In this document: one piece after another, positions 1 to 7,897 of the stretch
Position numbering within the stretch: position 1 is the stretch's first letter
Layout: every line of letters begins with the position of its first letter
From: Pseudomonadota bacterium
GTDB taxonomy: Bacteria; Pseudomonadota; Gammaproteobacteria; Burkholderiales; Burkholderiaceae_C
NCBI GenBank assembly: GCA_021846965.1
Contig: JAJZWA010000013.1
Span: 1 to 64,000 of the forward strand
Direction of reading: 5' to 3'
Length of the DNA: 64,000 nucleotides
Notes under the pieces: generated by a model
What the model was told of the DNA's origin: nothing
The model's database searches: none
What the model saw: only the letters and a program-made list of their open reading frames with translations
Position numbers and translations under genes: made by a program

Positions 1-135
1 CTCGTGAGTGACCAGCGCCCGCACGCTGTCGAGTTCGTTGCGGCGCACATCGAGCAGCTTCGCCAGCTTGTCTATCTGCGAGCGGCTCAGCTCCGCAACC
101 GAGTCACTCAGCGCTTTAAACAGATGCGTCTTCAC
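1..135 (-). CDS. 5' fragment of a leftward gene, possibly IS1595-like transposase N-terminus
   Basis: A GTG start at 135 is preceded on the minus strand by a strong AAGGAG ribosome-binding site, and the frame stays open for 45 codons to the window edge. The peptide begins MKTHLFKALSDSVAELSRSQ and continues as an amphipathic helix rich in Leu, Asp and Arg. Some IS1595/ISXO2-type transposases start with a short helical segment of this style ahead of a CPHC zinc finger, but the finger would lie outside the window. The transposase reading is therefore a guess. What is seen directly is the start signal and the open frame. The gene cannot be classified without the sequence to the left. Confidence 0.4.
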   Translation of the reverse strand, partial: MKTHLFKALSDSVAELSRSQIDKLAKLLDVRRNELDSVRALVTHE

Positions 136-365
136 GGGGCTCTCCTTGAACCCCGCAGAGTCTATCGCAAGTCGACGTCATCAACGCCAACCCTGAACAG
201 CGCGGACATTTCGTCTCCTAAGGACAGTGCGTCATGAACGGGTCGAGCCACGGCTGCATGGGCCATGGCGTCATCGATTGTTATAACCGCATACGAACCG
301 TCGGATCCAGCAGGTGGAACCCGAGGTTCGTGTATACAAGACTTGTTACAAAGAATAAGCGAGGT
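136..365. other. Intergenic region with a possible 15-codon minus-strand mini-ORF
   Basis: This stretch is less GC-rich than its surroundings, notably at about 265-365. It holds no convincing gene. On the minus strand an ATG at 209 sits behind AGGAG with good spacing and reads MSALFRVGVDDVDLR before a TAG at 162-164, just upstream of the leftward gene starting at 135. This could be a leader peptide or a gene remnant, and nothing supports a function. No terminal inverted repeat of an insertion sequence could be paired, because only one side of the putative element is in view. Confidence 0.3.
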
Positions 366-388
366 GCCCTGCTCGATGCAGGCAGGGC
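366..388 (-). terminator. Rho-independent terminator after the ModE-type regulator
   Basis: GCCCTGC at 366-372 pairs with GCAGGGC at 382-388 (7-bp GC stem, 9-base loop). Read leftward, the hairpin starts 11 bases after the regulator's stop codon. It is followed by a looser T-rich tract (TTATTCTTT) a few bases further on. Confidence 0.55.
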
Positions 389-399
389 GCGATGCCGGC

Positions 400-1527
400 T
401 CAGGCCGCGTTCGCGCTCGCCTTGGGCCGTGACCGCGCGGAACGCGCCGGCTTGGACCACTGGCCCGGAAAGGCCTGCGCGAGCTCGAACACCTGGCCGG
501 CGTTGTCGGCCTGGTAGCCGGCAAGCTGGTTCACCGCGGCGCGGAACTCCGGGCTGCACAGGGTGCGCAGGGCCTGCTGCAGCGCTGCGTCCTGCAGGCG
601 GCGGGCCTGGCACAGCAGGAAATAGCGCTCGGTGTGCACCGGCACGAAATCCAGGTCGAAGCGCCTTGCCGGAGTCTCGACCCCGAAGGCCACGTCGGCC
701 ATGTCGCTGGCCACGTAGGCCGCCACGGCGGCATGGGTGAGTTCGCACTGCTCGTAGCCGTGCACGCTCGCGGCTTCGATGCCCGCTCGACGCAGCAGCA
801 GGTCGAGCAGGAAGCGGGTGCCCGAGCCGGGCTGGCGGTTGATGAAGCGCAGGTCGTCGCGCGCCAGATCCTCGATGCCGTAGATCTTTTTCGGATTGCC
901 CCGGGCGATGATCAGGCCGACCCGCCGCGTGGCCAGCCCGATCACCCGCTGCGTGCCGGGTTGCAGCCAGCGCCGGTAGTGCTCGATGGCCGCGGGCTCG
1001 AATTCCCCGATCGGGATGTGGAACCCCGCCAGGTCGCAGTTGTCCAGGGCCAGCGAGGCCACGGCGTCGGTGCTGCTGCAGTAGCGCAGTTCGTTGAGGA
1101 CCCCGTCGCGGTTGAGTCTCTGGTGCAGGGATTCGACCGCGAAGCCATGGCTGGCGCGGATGCGCAGTACGGCGTCGTTCTCGTGTTGCACGCGGCCGAT
1201 CTCGGCTTCCAGCTCCGAGCCCAGCGAGTCCAGCGTCGGCGACAGGCGCGCGGCGATGCGACGTTGCGCCCACACCAGCTTTTCCGACAGCGGGCTCAGG
1301 CGCGAGCCCTTGCCGCGTTCCATCTCGAGCAGCGACATGCCCAGCAGCGCCTCGCCCTCGCGGATCAGGGCCCAGGCATGGCGGTAGGAAATGCCCACCT
1401 CGGCACAGGCCCGCAGCAGGCTGCCGTGCTCGGCCACCGCCAGCAACAGCGCGATGGTGCGTTCCGGCAAGGCCGGGCCTCCGTCCAGACGCAGGGTCCA
1501 GCGGGCCTCGATGGTGACCTCGAACAT
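400..1527 (-). CDS. ModE-type HTH regulator with periplasmic-binding-protein-like ligand domain
   Basis: A 375-residue transcription factor. Residues about 1-110 match the ModE/LysR-like winged helix-turn-helix (RTIALLLAVAEHGSLLRACA, then GISYRHAWALI). The remainder resembles the substrate-binding fold seen in regulators that bind molybdate or other oxyanions or small ligands (motifs INRQPGSGTRFLLD, CELTHAAVAAYVASDMADV). It is transcribed divergently from the formate dehydrogenase operon, and in related Burkholderiales such a neighbour is called FdsR. Control of fds in response to formate or molybdate is inferred from position and domains. The start at 1527 was chosen because MFEVTIEARW leads directly into the HTH. 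No DNA-binding site is proven. The coding part of the call is secure, the ligand is not. Confidence 0.85.
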   Translation of the reverse strand: MFEVTIEARWTLRLDGGPALPERTIALLLAVAEHGSLLRACAEVGISYRHAWALIREGEALLGMSLLEMERGKGSRLSPLSEKLVWAQRRIAARLSPTLDSLGSELEAEIGRVQHENDAVLRIRASHGFAVESLHQRLNRDGVLNELRYCSSTDAVASLALDNCDLAGFHIPIGEFEPAAIEHYRRWLQPGTQRVIGLATRRVGLIIARGNPKKIYGIEDLARDDLRFINRQPGSGTRFLLDLLLRRAGIEAASVHGYEQCELTHAAVAAYVASDMADVAFGVETPARRFDLDFVPVHTERYFLLCQARRLQDAALQQALRTLCSPEFRAAVNQLAGYQADNAGQVFELAQAFPGQWSKPARSARSRPKASANAA

Positions 1528-1694
1528 AGGGTTATGCCTTAGGAGCCCGGGTTCTTATGAAATGCGTCTGTCGAAGCATATTGCGCATCGCATGCACGGA
1601 TCCTAAAGTGGTTGGAGAACAAACGCAGTCCGGCGGCTCGGGCGGCCCGATCCTGGCCCCGCGGCCGCAGGCCCCCTCACAGCCTGGAGACACC
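1528..1694. promoter_or_regulatory. Divergent promoter region of the formate dehydrogenase operon
   Basis: This 167-bp spacer separates the leftward regulator and fdsG. A weak sigma-70-like pair for fds is TTGCGC (1581-1586), a 17-bp spacer, then TAAAGT (1604-1609). A short dyad CATA-gggt-TATG (1525-1536) overlaps the regulator's own start codon and could be an autoregulatory operator. Both are pattern readings only. A GGAGA Shine-Dalgarno precedes the fdsG ATG. Confidence 0.35.
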
Positions 1695-2216
1695 ATGCAA
1701 GAAACCCAGCAAGGCACCTCGCCTGCCGGCGAAGGCGCCGAGGACGTGGCGGCGCAGGCCCTGGCACGCTGGGCCGATCGGCCCGGCCCGCTGCTGCCCA
1801 TCCTGCACGAGATCCAGGAGGCCGTCGGCTACATTCCCGGCGAGGTGGTGCCGCAGATCGCTCGCGGCCTGAATCTGTCGCGTGCCGAGGTGCATGGCGT
1901 GATCAGCTACTACCACCACTTCCGCACCCAGGCGCCCGCGCGCCACGTGATCCAGGTGTGCCGCGCCGAGTCCTGCCAGGCCATGGGCGCCGAGGCCCTG
2001 TACGAGCATGTGCTGCAGCGCACGGGATGCACGCAACACGCCTCGGCCGGCCACGCCTGCCGAAGCGCCGACGGCGCCTACCAGGTGGAGCCGGTGTACT
2101 GCCTGGGCCTGTGCGCGGCCTCGCCGGCGCTGATGATCGACCAGAGCCTGCATGCCCGGGTAAGTCCGTCGCGTTTCGATTCGCTGGTAGAGGACCTGGA
2201 GGAGGGCAAGCGATGA
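1695..2216 (+). CDS. fdsG: NAD+-dependent formate dehydrogenase gamma subunit (NuoE-like, 2Fe-2S)
   Basis: A 173-residue subunit of the soluble, cytoplasmic molybdenum formate dehydrogenase, which oxidises formate to CO2 and passes electrons through a Nuo-like chain to NAD+. It has the NuoE fold: an N-terminal helical part (LLPILHEIQEAVGYIP, then LSRAEVHGVISYYHHF) and a thioredoxin-like part with four cysteines in two pairs (VCRAESC and YCLGLC) that bind one 2Fe-2S cluster. The ATG at 1695 was chosen over the longer open frame because it follows a Shine-Dalgarno sequence and begins just ahead of the conserved region. Its stop overlaps the fdsB start (ATGA), so translation is probably coupled. 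Confidence 0.95.
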   Translation: MQETQQGTSPAGEGAEDVAAQALARWADRPGPLLPILHEIQEAVGYIPGEVVPQIARGLNLSRAEVHGVISYYHHFRTQAPARHVIQVCRAESCQAMGAEALYEHVLQRTGCTQHASAGHACRSADGAYQVEPVYCLGLCAASPALMIDQSLHARVSPSRFDSLVEDLEEGKR

Positions 2217-3781
2217 GCACCGTCACCCTGTACGTGCCGCGCGATTCCGCAGCGCTGGCGCTGGGCGCCGACGAGGTGGCGCAGGCCTTGCGCGCCGAGT
2301 GTGCCCGCCGCGGCCTGGACGTGGACATCGTGCGCAACGGCTCGCGCGGGATGTTCTGGCTCGAACCCCTGGTCGAGGTGGCCTTGCCCGAGGGGCGCAT
2401 CGCCTACGGCCCCGTGCAGGCGGCCGAGGTGCCGGCGCTGCTCGACGCCGGCCTGCTGCACGGCGGCGCGCACGGCTTGTGCCAGGGGCCGACCGAGAAG
2501 ATCGACTATCTGGCCCGCCAGCAGCGCCTGTGCTTCGCGCGCATGGGCATCACCGATCCGCTGTCCCTGGCCGACTACGAGGCCCACGAGGGCTGGGCGG
2601 GACTGCGCGCGGCGCTGGCCCTGCAGCCCCAGCAGATCGTGGAGCAGGTCATGGAGTCCGGCCTGCGCGGGCGCGGGGGCGCCGCCTTCCCCACGGCCAT
2701 CAAGTGGCGCACCGTGCTGAACACGCCGGCGCAGCAGAAGTACGTGGTGTGCAACGCCGACGAAGGCGATTCCGGAACCTATTCCGACCGCATGACCATG
2801 GAGGGCGATCCCTTCATGCTCATCGAGGGCATGGCCATCGCCGGCCTGGCCAGCGGCGCGACCCGTGGCTTCGTCTACATCCGCTCGGAATATCCCCATG
2901 CCATGCGCACCATGCAGCGGGCCATCGACCTGGCGCGGGAGGCCGGCTTCCTGGGCGAGAACATCCTGGGCTCGGGCAAGGCCTTCGATCTGGAGGCCCG
3001 CATGGGCGCCGGATCCTACGTGTGTGGCGAGGAAACCGCGCTGCTCGAAAGCCTCGAGGGCAAGCGGGGCGTGGTGCGCGCCAAGCCTCCGCTGCCGGCG
3101 ATCGCGGGCTTGTTCGGGCAACCGACCGTGATCAACAACGTGATCAGCTTCGCCTCGGTGCCGCTGATCCTGGCGCGCGGAGCCGCCTTCTACCGCGATT
3201 TCGGCATGGGCCGCTCGCGCGGCACGCTGCCCATCCAGCTGGCCGGCAACCTCAAGCGGCCCGGCCTCGTGGAGCTGGCCTTCGGCGTCAGCCTGCGCGA
3301 GCTGCTGTTCGATTTCGGCGGCGGCAGCGCCAGCGGGCGCCCGATCAAGGCCGTGCAGGTGGGCGGCCCGCTGGGCGCCTACATGCCCGAGTCGCAGTGG
3401 GATCTTCCGCTGGACTACGAGGCCTACGCGGCGGTCGGTGCGGTGGTCGGCCACGGCGGCATCGTCGCCCACGACGACAGCGTGGATCTGGCGGGCCTGG
3501 CCCGCTATGCCATGGAGTTCTGCGCCATCGAGTCCTGCGGCAAGTGCACGCCCTGCCGCATCGGCTCCACGCGTGGCGTGGAGGTCATCGACCGCATCCG
3601 CGGCGCGGGCGACGCGGCGCAACGCGCGCAGCAGGTGCACCTGCTGCGCGACCTGTGCGACACCATGCTCCACGGCAGCCTGTGCGCGATGGGGGGCATG
3701 ACCCCCTATCCGGTGCTGTCGGCCCTGAACCACTATCCGCAGGATTTCGGACTGGACGCCGCCGGCGCGGCGGCGGCCTGA
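2213..3781 (+). CDS. fdsB: NAD+-dependent formate dehydrogenase beta subunit (NuoF-like, FMN/NADH module)
   Basis: A 522-residue diaphorase subunit that takes electrons from FdsA and reduces NAD+ through FMN. An N-terminal extension of about 130 residues precedes the NuoF core. In the core are the glycine-rich FMN/NAD site GLRGRGGAAFPTAIKW, VVCNADEGDSGTYSDR and GAGSYVCGEETALLESLEG. Near the C-terminus ESCGKCTPCRIG and a later SLCAMGG supply the four cysteines of a 4Fe-4S cluster. The ATG at 2213 shares four bases with the fdsG stop. All expected cofactor ligands are present and the length matches the family. Confidence 0.96.
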   Translation: MSTVTLYVPRDSAALALGADEVAQALRAECARRGLDVDIVRNGSRGMFWLEPLVEVALPEGRIAYGPVQAAEVPALLDAGLLHGGAHGLCQGPTEKIDYLARQQRLCFARMGITDPLSLADYEAHEGWAGLRAALALQPQQIVEQVMESGLRGRGGAAFPTAIKWRTVLNTPAQQKYVVCNADEGDSGTYSDRMTMEGDPFMLIEGMAIAGLASGATRGFVYIRSEYPHAMRTMQRAIDLAREAGFLGENILGSGKAFDLEARMGAGSYVCGEETALLESLEGKRGVVRAKPPLPAIAGLFGQPTVINNVISFASVPLILARGAAFYRDFGMGRSRGTLPIQLAGNLKRPGLVELAFGVSLRELLFDFGGGSASGRPIKAVQVGGPLGAYMPESQWDLPLDYEAYAAVGAVVGHGGIVAHDDSVDLAGLARYAMEFCAIESCGKCTPCRIGSTRGVEVIDRIRGAGDAAQRAQQVHLLRDLCDTMLHGSLCAMGGMTPYPVLSALNHYPQDFGLDAAGAAAA

Positions 3782-3818
3782 AGCCAGCGGCGCATCACCG
3801 GACACGGAGACACGAACC

Positions 3819-6749
3819 ATGCTCGAGCAACTCAAGCAAGCCGATCTGGGAACCCCGCGACGCGAAGCCGAGCGCGAGGTCACGCTGGACATCGACGGGG
3901 TGCAGGTGACGGTCCCCGAGGGCACCTCGCTGATGCGCGCGGCCGCCGAGGCCGGCGTGATGGTGCCCAAGCTGTGCGCCACCGACAGTCTGGAGCCCTT
4001 CGGTTCCTGCAGGTTGTGCCTGGTGGAGATCGAGGGCCGCAAGGGATTCCCGGCCTCCTGCACGACCCCCGCCGAAGCCGGCATGAAGGTGCGTACCCAG
4101 TCGCCCCGGCTGCAGGAGCTTCGCAAGGGCGTGATGGAGCTGTACATCTCCGACCACCCGCTGGATTGCCTGACCTGCTCGGCCAACGGCAATTGCGAAT
4201 TGCAGGACATGGCCGGGGTGACGGGCCTGCGCAACGTGCGCTACGGCTACGCGGGGGCCAACCACCTGGGCGACAGGAAGGATGAGTCGAACCCCTATTT
4301 CACCTACGACCCCTCCAAGTGCATCGTGTGCAACCGCTGCGTGCGGGCCTGCGAGGAGACCCAGGGAACCTTCGCGCTGACCATCAGCGGGCGCGGTTTC
4401 GAGTCGCGCGTGGCCGCGGGCATGAACGAGGCCTTCATGGACTCCGAATGCGTGAGCTGCGGCGCCTGCGTGCAGGCCTGTCCGACGGCCACGCTGATGG
4501 AGAAGAGCGTGATCGAGCTCGGCCAGGCCGAGCACAGCATCAGCACCACCTGCGCCTACTGCGGCGTCGGCTGCGGTTTCAAGGCCGAGATGAAGGGCAC
4601 CCAGGTGGTGCGCATGGTGCCGTGGAAGGACGGCGCGGCCAACGAAGGGCACAGCTGCGTCAAGGGTCGATTCGCCTGGGGCTACGCCACCCACAAGGAT
4701 CGCATCACCACGCCGATGATCCGCAAGAGCATCGACGAGCCCTGGCAGGAGGTGAGCTGGGAGCAGGCCATCGCCCACGCGGCCTCCGAGTTCAAGCGCA
4801 TCCAGGCCAAGTACGGGCGCGACTCGATCGGCGGCATCGTCTCGTCGCGCTGCACCAACGAGGAAGGCTACCTGGTGCAAAAACTCGTGCGCGCGGCCTT
4901 CGGCAACAACAACGTCGATACCTGTGCCCGGGTCTGCCACTCCCCCACCGGCTACGGGCTCAAGCAGACCCTGGGCGAGTCGGCCGGGACCCAGACCTTC
5001 AAGTCGGTGGAAAAGTCCGACGTGATCATGGTCATCGGCGCCAACCCCACCGACGGCCATCCGGTGTTCGCGTCGCGCATGAAAAAGCGCCTGCGTGAAG
5101 GCGCCCGGCTGATCGTGGTCGATCCGCGGCGCATCGACCTGGTGAAGTCTCCCCACGTCGAGGCGCAGTACCACCTGGCCTTGCGCCCGGGCACCAACGT
5201 GGCGGTGCTCGACGCGCTGGCCCACGTGATCGTGGTGGAAGGGCTGGTCGACGAGGCCTTCGTGGCCGAGCGCTGCGAGCCCAAGGCCTTCGAGCAATGG
5301 CGCGAGTTCGTCGCGCGCCCGGAGCATTCGCCCGAGGCCCTGGAGGCGGTGACCGGCGTGCCCGCGGCGGAACTGCGCGCCGCGGCACGCCTTTTCGCCA
5401 CCGGCAACGCCGAGGGCAAGCTGGGTGCGCGTCGACCCAACGCCGCGATCTACTACGGCCTGGGCGTGACCGAGCATGCGCAGGGCTCCACCGCGGTGAT
5501 GGCCATCGCCAACCTGGCCATGGCCACCGGCAACGTCGGGCGCGAGGGCGTGGGCGTCAATCCCCTGCGCGGCCAGAACAATGTGCAGGGCTCCTGCGAC
5601 ATGGGTTCCTTCCCGCATGAGCTGCCCGGCTACCGCCATGTCGCCGACGGCACCGTGCGTTCGCAGTTCGAACAGGCCTGGGGCGTGGACATCCAGCCCG
5701 AGCCGGGGCTGCGCATCCCCAACATGTTCGACGCCGCGCTGGACGGATCCTTCAAGGGCCTGTACTGCCAGGGCGAGGACATCGTGCAGTCCGACCCCGA
5801 CACCCAGCATGTCGCGGCCGCGCTGGCGGCCATGGAATGCATCGTGGTGCAGGACATCTTCCTCAACGAGACCGCCAAGTACGCGCACGTGTTCCTGCCG
5901 GGTTCGTCCTTCCTCGAGAAGGACGGCACCTTCACCAACGCCGAACGCCGCATTTCCCGCGTGCGCCAGGTCATGCCGCCGCTGGGGCGCTACGCCGACT
6001 GGGAGGCCACGCAGCTGCTGGCCAACGCGCTGGGCTATCCGATGCACTACAGCCATCCGCGCGAGATCATGGACGAGATCGCGGCCCTGACCCCGACCTT
6101 CCACGGCGTGAGCTTCGACCTGATCGACCGCCTGGGCAGCGTGCAGTGGCCTTGCAACGAGGCGGCGCCGCAGGGCACTCCCACCATGCACGTGGATACC
6201 TTCGTGCGCGGCAAGGGACGTTTCATGATCACCGAGTACGTCGCCAGCGACGAGAAGGTCACGCCCAAGTACCCGCTGTTGCTGACCACCGGGCGCATCC
6301 TGTCCCAGTACAACGTCGGGGCGCAGACACGGCGCACCGAGAACAGTCGCTGGCACGAGGAGGACCGCCTCGAGATCCACCCCCACGACGCCGAGGACCG
6401 GGGCATCCGCGACGGCGACTGGGTCGGCATCAGCAGTCGATCGGGGGAAACGGTGCTGCGCGCGCTGGTCAGCGAGCGCATGCAGCCGGGCGTGGTCTAC
6501 ACCACCTTCCACTTCCCCGAGTCGGGCGCCAACGTGATCACCACCGACAGTTCCGACTGGGCGACCAACTGCCCCGAGTACAAGGTGACCGCGGTGCAGG
6601 TCATGCCGGTGAGCCAGCCCTCGAGCTGGCAGCGCGAGTACACGCGATTCAGCCGCACCCAGGAGCAGCTGCTGGCCCAGCGCCGCGCCGCGCACGCGAT
6701 GGGCGAGGCCCATGCCGCGCAGGCGCGCAAGGAAGTGGCGGCCACATGA
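3819..6749 (+). CDS. fdsA: NAD+-dependent formate dehydrogenase alpha subunit (molybdenum catalytic subunit, Cys type)
   Basis: A 976-residue catalytic subunit. In order: a 2Fe-2S ferredoxin domain (CATDS, then GSCRLCLVEIEG), a NuoG-like His/Cys cluster (HPLDCLTCSANGNC), two 4Fe-4S motifs (CIVCNRCVRAC and CVSCGACVQACP), a further CAYCGVGC motif, and the bis-MGD molybdopterin domain with a C-terminal nucleotide-binding part. The molybdenum ligand falls at Cys373 followed by His374 (DTCARVCHSPTGYG), so this is a cysteine enzyme with no in-frame selenocysteine codon. It is the third gene of the operon, 37 bp after fdsB. The stop at 6747-6749 overlaps an ATGA mini-ORF. Confidence 0.97.
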   Translation: MLEQLKQADLGTPRREAEREVTLDIDGVQVTVPEGTSLMRAAAEAGVMVPKLCATDSLEPFGSCRLCLVEIEGRKGFPASCTTPAEAGMKVRTQSPRLQELRKGVMELYISDHPLDCLTCSANGNCELQDMAGVTGLRNVRYGYAGANHLGDRKDESNPYFTYDPSKCIVCNRCVRACEETQGTFALTISGRGFESRVAAGMNEAFMDSECVSCGACVQACPTATLMEKSVIELGQAEHSISTTCAYCGVGCGFKAEMKGTQVVRMVPWKDGAANEGHSCVKGRFAWGYATHKDRITTPMIRKSIDEPWQEVSWEQAIAHAASEFKRIQAKYGRDSIGGIVSSRCTNEEGYLVQKLVRAAFGNNNVDTCARVCHSPTGYGLKQTLGESAGTQTFKSVEKSDVIMVIGANPTDGHPVFASRMKKRLREGARLIVVDPRRIDLVKSPHVEAQYHLALRPGTNVAVLDALAHVIVVEGLVDEAFVAERCEPKAFEQWREFVARPEHSPEALEAVTGVPAAELRAAARLFATGNAEGKLGARRPNAAIYYGLGVTEHAQGSTAVMAIANLAMATGNVGREGVGVNPLRGQNNVQGSCDMGSFPHELPGYRHVADGTVRSQFEQAWGVDIQPEPGLRIPNMFDAALDGSFKGLYCQGEDIVQSDPDTQHVAAALAAMECIVVQDIFLNETAKYAHVFLPGSSFLEKDGTFTNAERRISRVRQVMPPLGRYADWEATQLLANALGYPMHYSHPREIMDEIAALTPTFHGVSFDLIDRLGSVQWPCNEAAPQGTPTMHVDTFVRGKGRFMITEYVASDEKVTPKYPLLLTTGRILSQYNVGAQTRRTENSRWHEEDRLEIHPHDAEDRGIRDGDWVGISSRSGETVLRALVSERMQPGVVYTTFHFPESGANVITTDSSDWATNCPEYKVTAVQVMPVSQPSSWQREYTRFSRTQEQLLAQRRAAHAMGEAHAAQARKEVAAT

Positions 6750-6802
6750 GCGCTCGCCGGGCAGGGTTCCGAGGCCGCGGCGTGCGCGCGCAGGGGCGGT
6801 GA
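6746..6802 (+). CDS. 18-codon mini-ORF bridging fdsA and fdsC
   Basis: An ATG at 6746 overlaps the fdsA stop (ATGA). It opens an 18-codon frame, rich in Arg and Gly (starts MSARRAGFRGRG), that stops at 6800-6802, two bases before the fdsC ATG (TGAGCATG). It could act as a translational relay from fdsA to fdsC. It could also be the relic of an earlier fdsC start shifted out of frame by an indel. A product function is unlikely. Confidence 0.3.
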   Translation: MSARRAGFRGRGVRAQGR

Positions 6803-6804
6803 GC

Positions 6805-7650
6805 ATGCCTTGCGAAGGCGCGCGCAGTCTGGAAGTGCTGCGCTGGCGCGACGGCCGCGCGCAGCTGGTCCACGACTGGCTGTCCGAGGAGGTGCCGGTG
6901 GCGTTGCAGTACAACGGCGTGTCGCACGCCGTCATGCTGGCCACGCCGCTGGACCTGGAGGACTTCGCGCTGGGCTTCAGCCTGGGAGAGGGCATCGTGG
7001 AGCGAGCCGCCGAGCTCTACGACTGCGAGGTCCTGCGTGAGCCGCGCGGCCTGACCCTGCAGATCGAGGTCGCCGCGCGCTGCTTCGAACGCCTGCGCGA
7101 ACGCCGGCGCAGCCTGGCCGGGCGCACCGGCTGCGGGCTGTGCGGCACCGACAGTCTGGACCAGGCGCTGCGTCCGCTGCAAGCTCTGCCGCCCCCGCGC
7201 GGAGCGCCCCTGGCCTCGTCCGCGGTGGCGCGTGCCTTGCGATCCCTGCGCGATCATCAGCGCCTGAATGCCGCCACCGGGGCCGTGCACGCCGCCGCCT
7301 GGTGCGATGCGCGCGGGCGCCTGCTGCTGCTGCGCGAGGACGTCGGGCGCCACAATGCGCTGGACAAGCTCATCGGCGCGCTGGCGCGCGCCGGCGTCGA
7401 TGCGGCGCAGGGCTTCGTGCTTATCACCAGCCGCGCCAGTGTCGAGATGGTGCAGAAGGCCGCGCAGGCCGGCGTGCCGGTGCTCGTGGCCGTATCGGCG
7501 CCGACCGCGCTGGCCGCGCGCAGCGCGCGCGAGGTCGGCATGTGCCTGGTGGGCCTGGCGCGCGGTGAGGACCTGGTGGTCTACAGCGGCGCACCACGCA
7601 TCGCCCTCGAAGCTTCCCCCGAACCCACGACCAGCCTGCTCACCACATGA
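6805..7650 (+). CDS. fdsC: Formate dehydrogenase accessory sulfurtransferase FdhD/FdsC
   Basis: A 281-residue maturation factor. FdhD-family proteins bind bis-MGD and transfer sulfur to the molybdenum cofactor before it is inserted into formate dehydrogenase. Family hallmarks are the paired cysteines in TGCGLCGTDSL, the motif LREDVGRHNALDKLIG, and TSRASVEMVQKAAQAGVPVLV. The ATG at 6805 was preferred because the earlier in-frame codons from 6712 lie inside fdsA. A GTG at 6799 is the only close alternative. The stop overlaps the fdsD start (ATGA). Being inside the operon next to the catalytic subunit fits its role. Confidence 0.95.
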   Translation: MPCEGARSLEVLRWRDGRAQLVHDWLSEEVPVALQYNGVSHAVMLATPLDLEDFALGFSLGEGIVERAAELYDCEVLREPRGLTLQIEVAARCFERLRERRRSLAGRTGCGLCGTDSLDQALRPLQALPPPRGAPLASSAVARALRSLRDHQRLNAATGAVHAAAWCDARGRLLLLREDVGRHNALDKLIGALARAGVDAAQGFVLITSRASVEMVQKAAQAGVPVLVAVSAPTALAARSAREVGMCLVGLARGEDLVVYSGAPRIALEASPEPTTSLLTT

Positions 7651-7871
7651 AGACCGAACACCTGATCTCCATGGTCAATCGCATCGGGCAGTTCTTCCAG
7701 GCGATGCCGGACCATGACGAGGCGCTGGAAGGCATCGCCATGCACGTCAAGCGTTTCTGGGAGCCGCGCATGCGGCGCGAACTGCTGGAGTACCTCGACG
7801 CCCAGGGTGGCAAGGGCATCGAGCCGGTGGTGCTGGAAGCGCTGCGCAAGCATCGCCAGCTTCTGGCCTGA
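7647..7871 (+). CDS. fdsD: Formate dehydrogenase delta subunit (small subunit)
   Basis: A 74-residue, mostly helical protein (start MKTEHLISMVNRIGQFFQAM, later MHVKRFWEPRMRREL) that matches the short FdsD subunits found at the end of fds operons. In the known enzymes the delta subunit joins the complex and is needed for an active holoenzyme, with a role in cofactor insertion or stability. The ATG shares four bases with the fdsC stop. This is the last gene of the operon. The next gene is convergent, 26 bp away. Confidence 0.9.
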   Translation: MKTEHLISMVNRIGQFFQAMPDHDEALEGIAMHVKRFWEPRMRRELLEYLDAQGGKGIEPVVLEALRKHRQLLA

Positions 7872-7897
7872 GCCGGGGGTGCAGGGCCCGGGCGCGG

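Noticed and set aside
4-237. Rightward 77-codon frame at the left edge
   Set aside because: It overlaps a leftward frame that has a clear AAGGAG start signal. The rightward one has none.
4900-4980. Selenocysteine in formate dehydrogenase
   Set aside because: The catalytic position is a TGC cysteine codon followed by CAC. No in-frame TGA or SECIS-like need exists.
3795-6995. 1066-codon antisense frame over fdsA
   Set aside because: It mirrors FdsA, which has every expected cofactor motif. The antisense peptide is His/Gly/Leu-rich with no domain.
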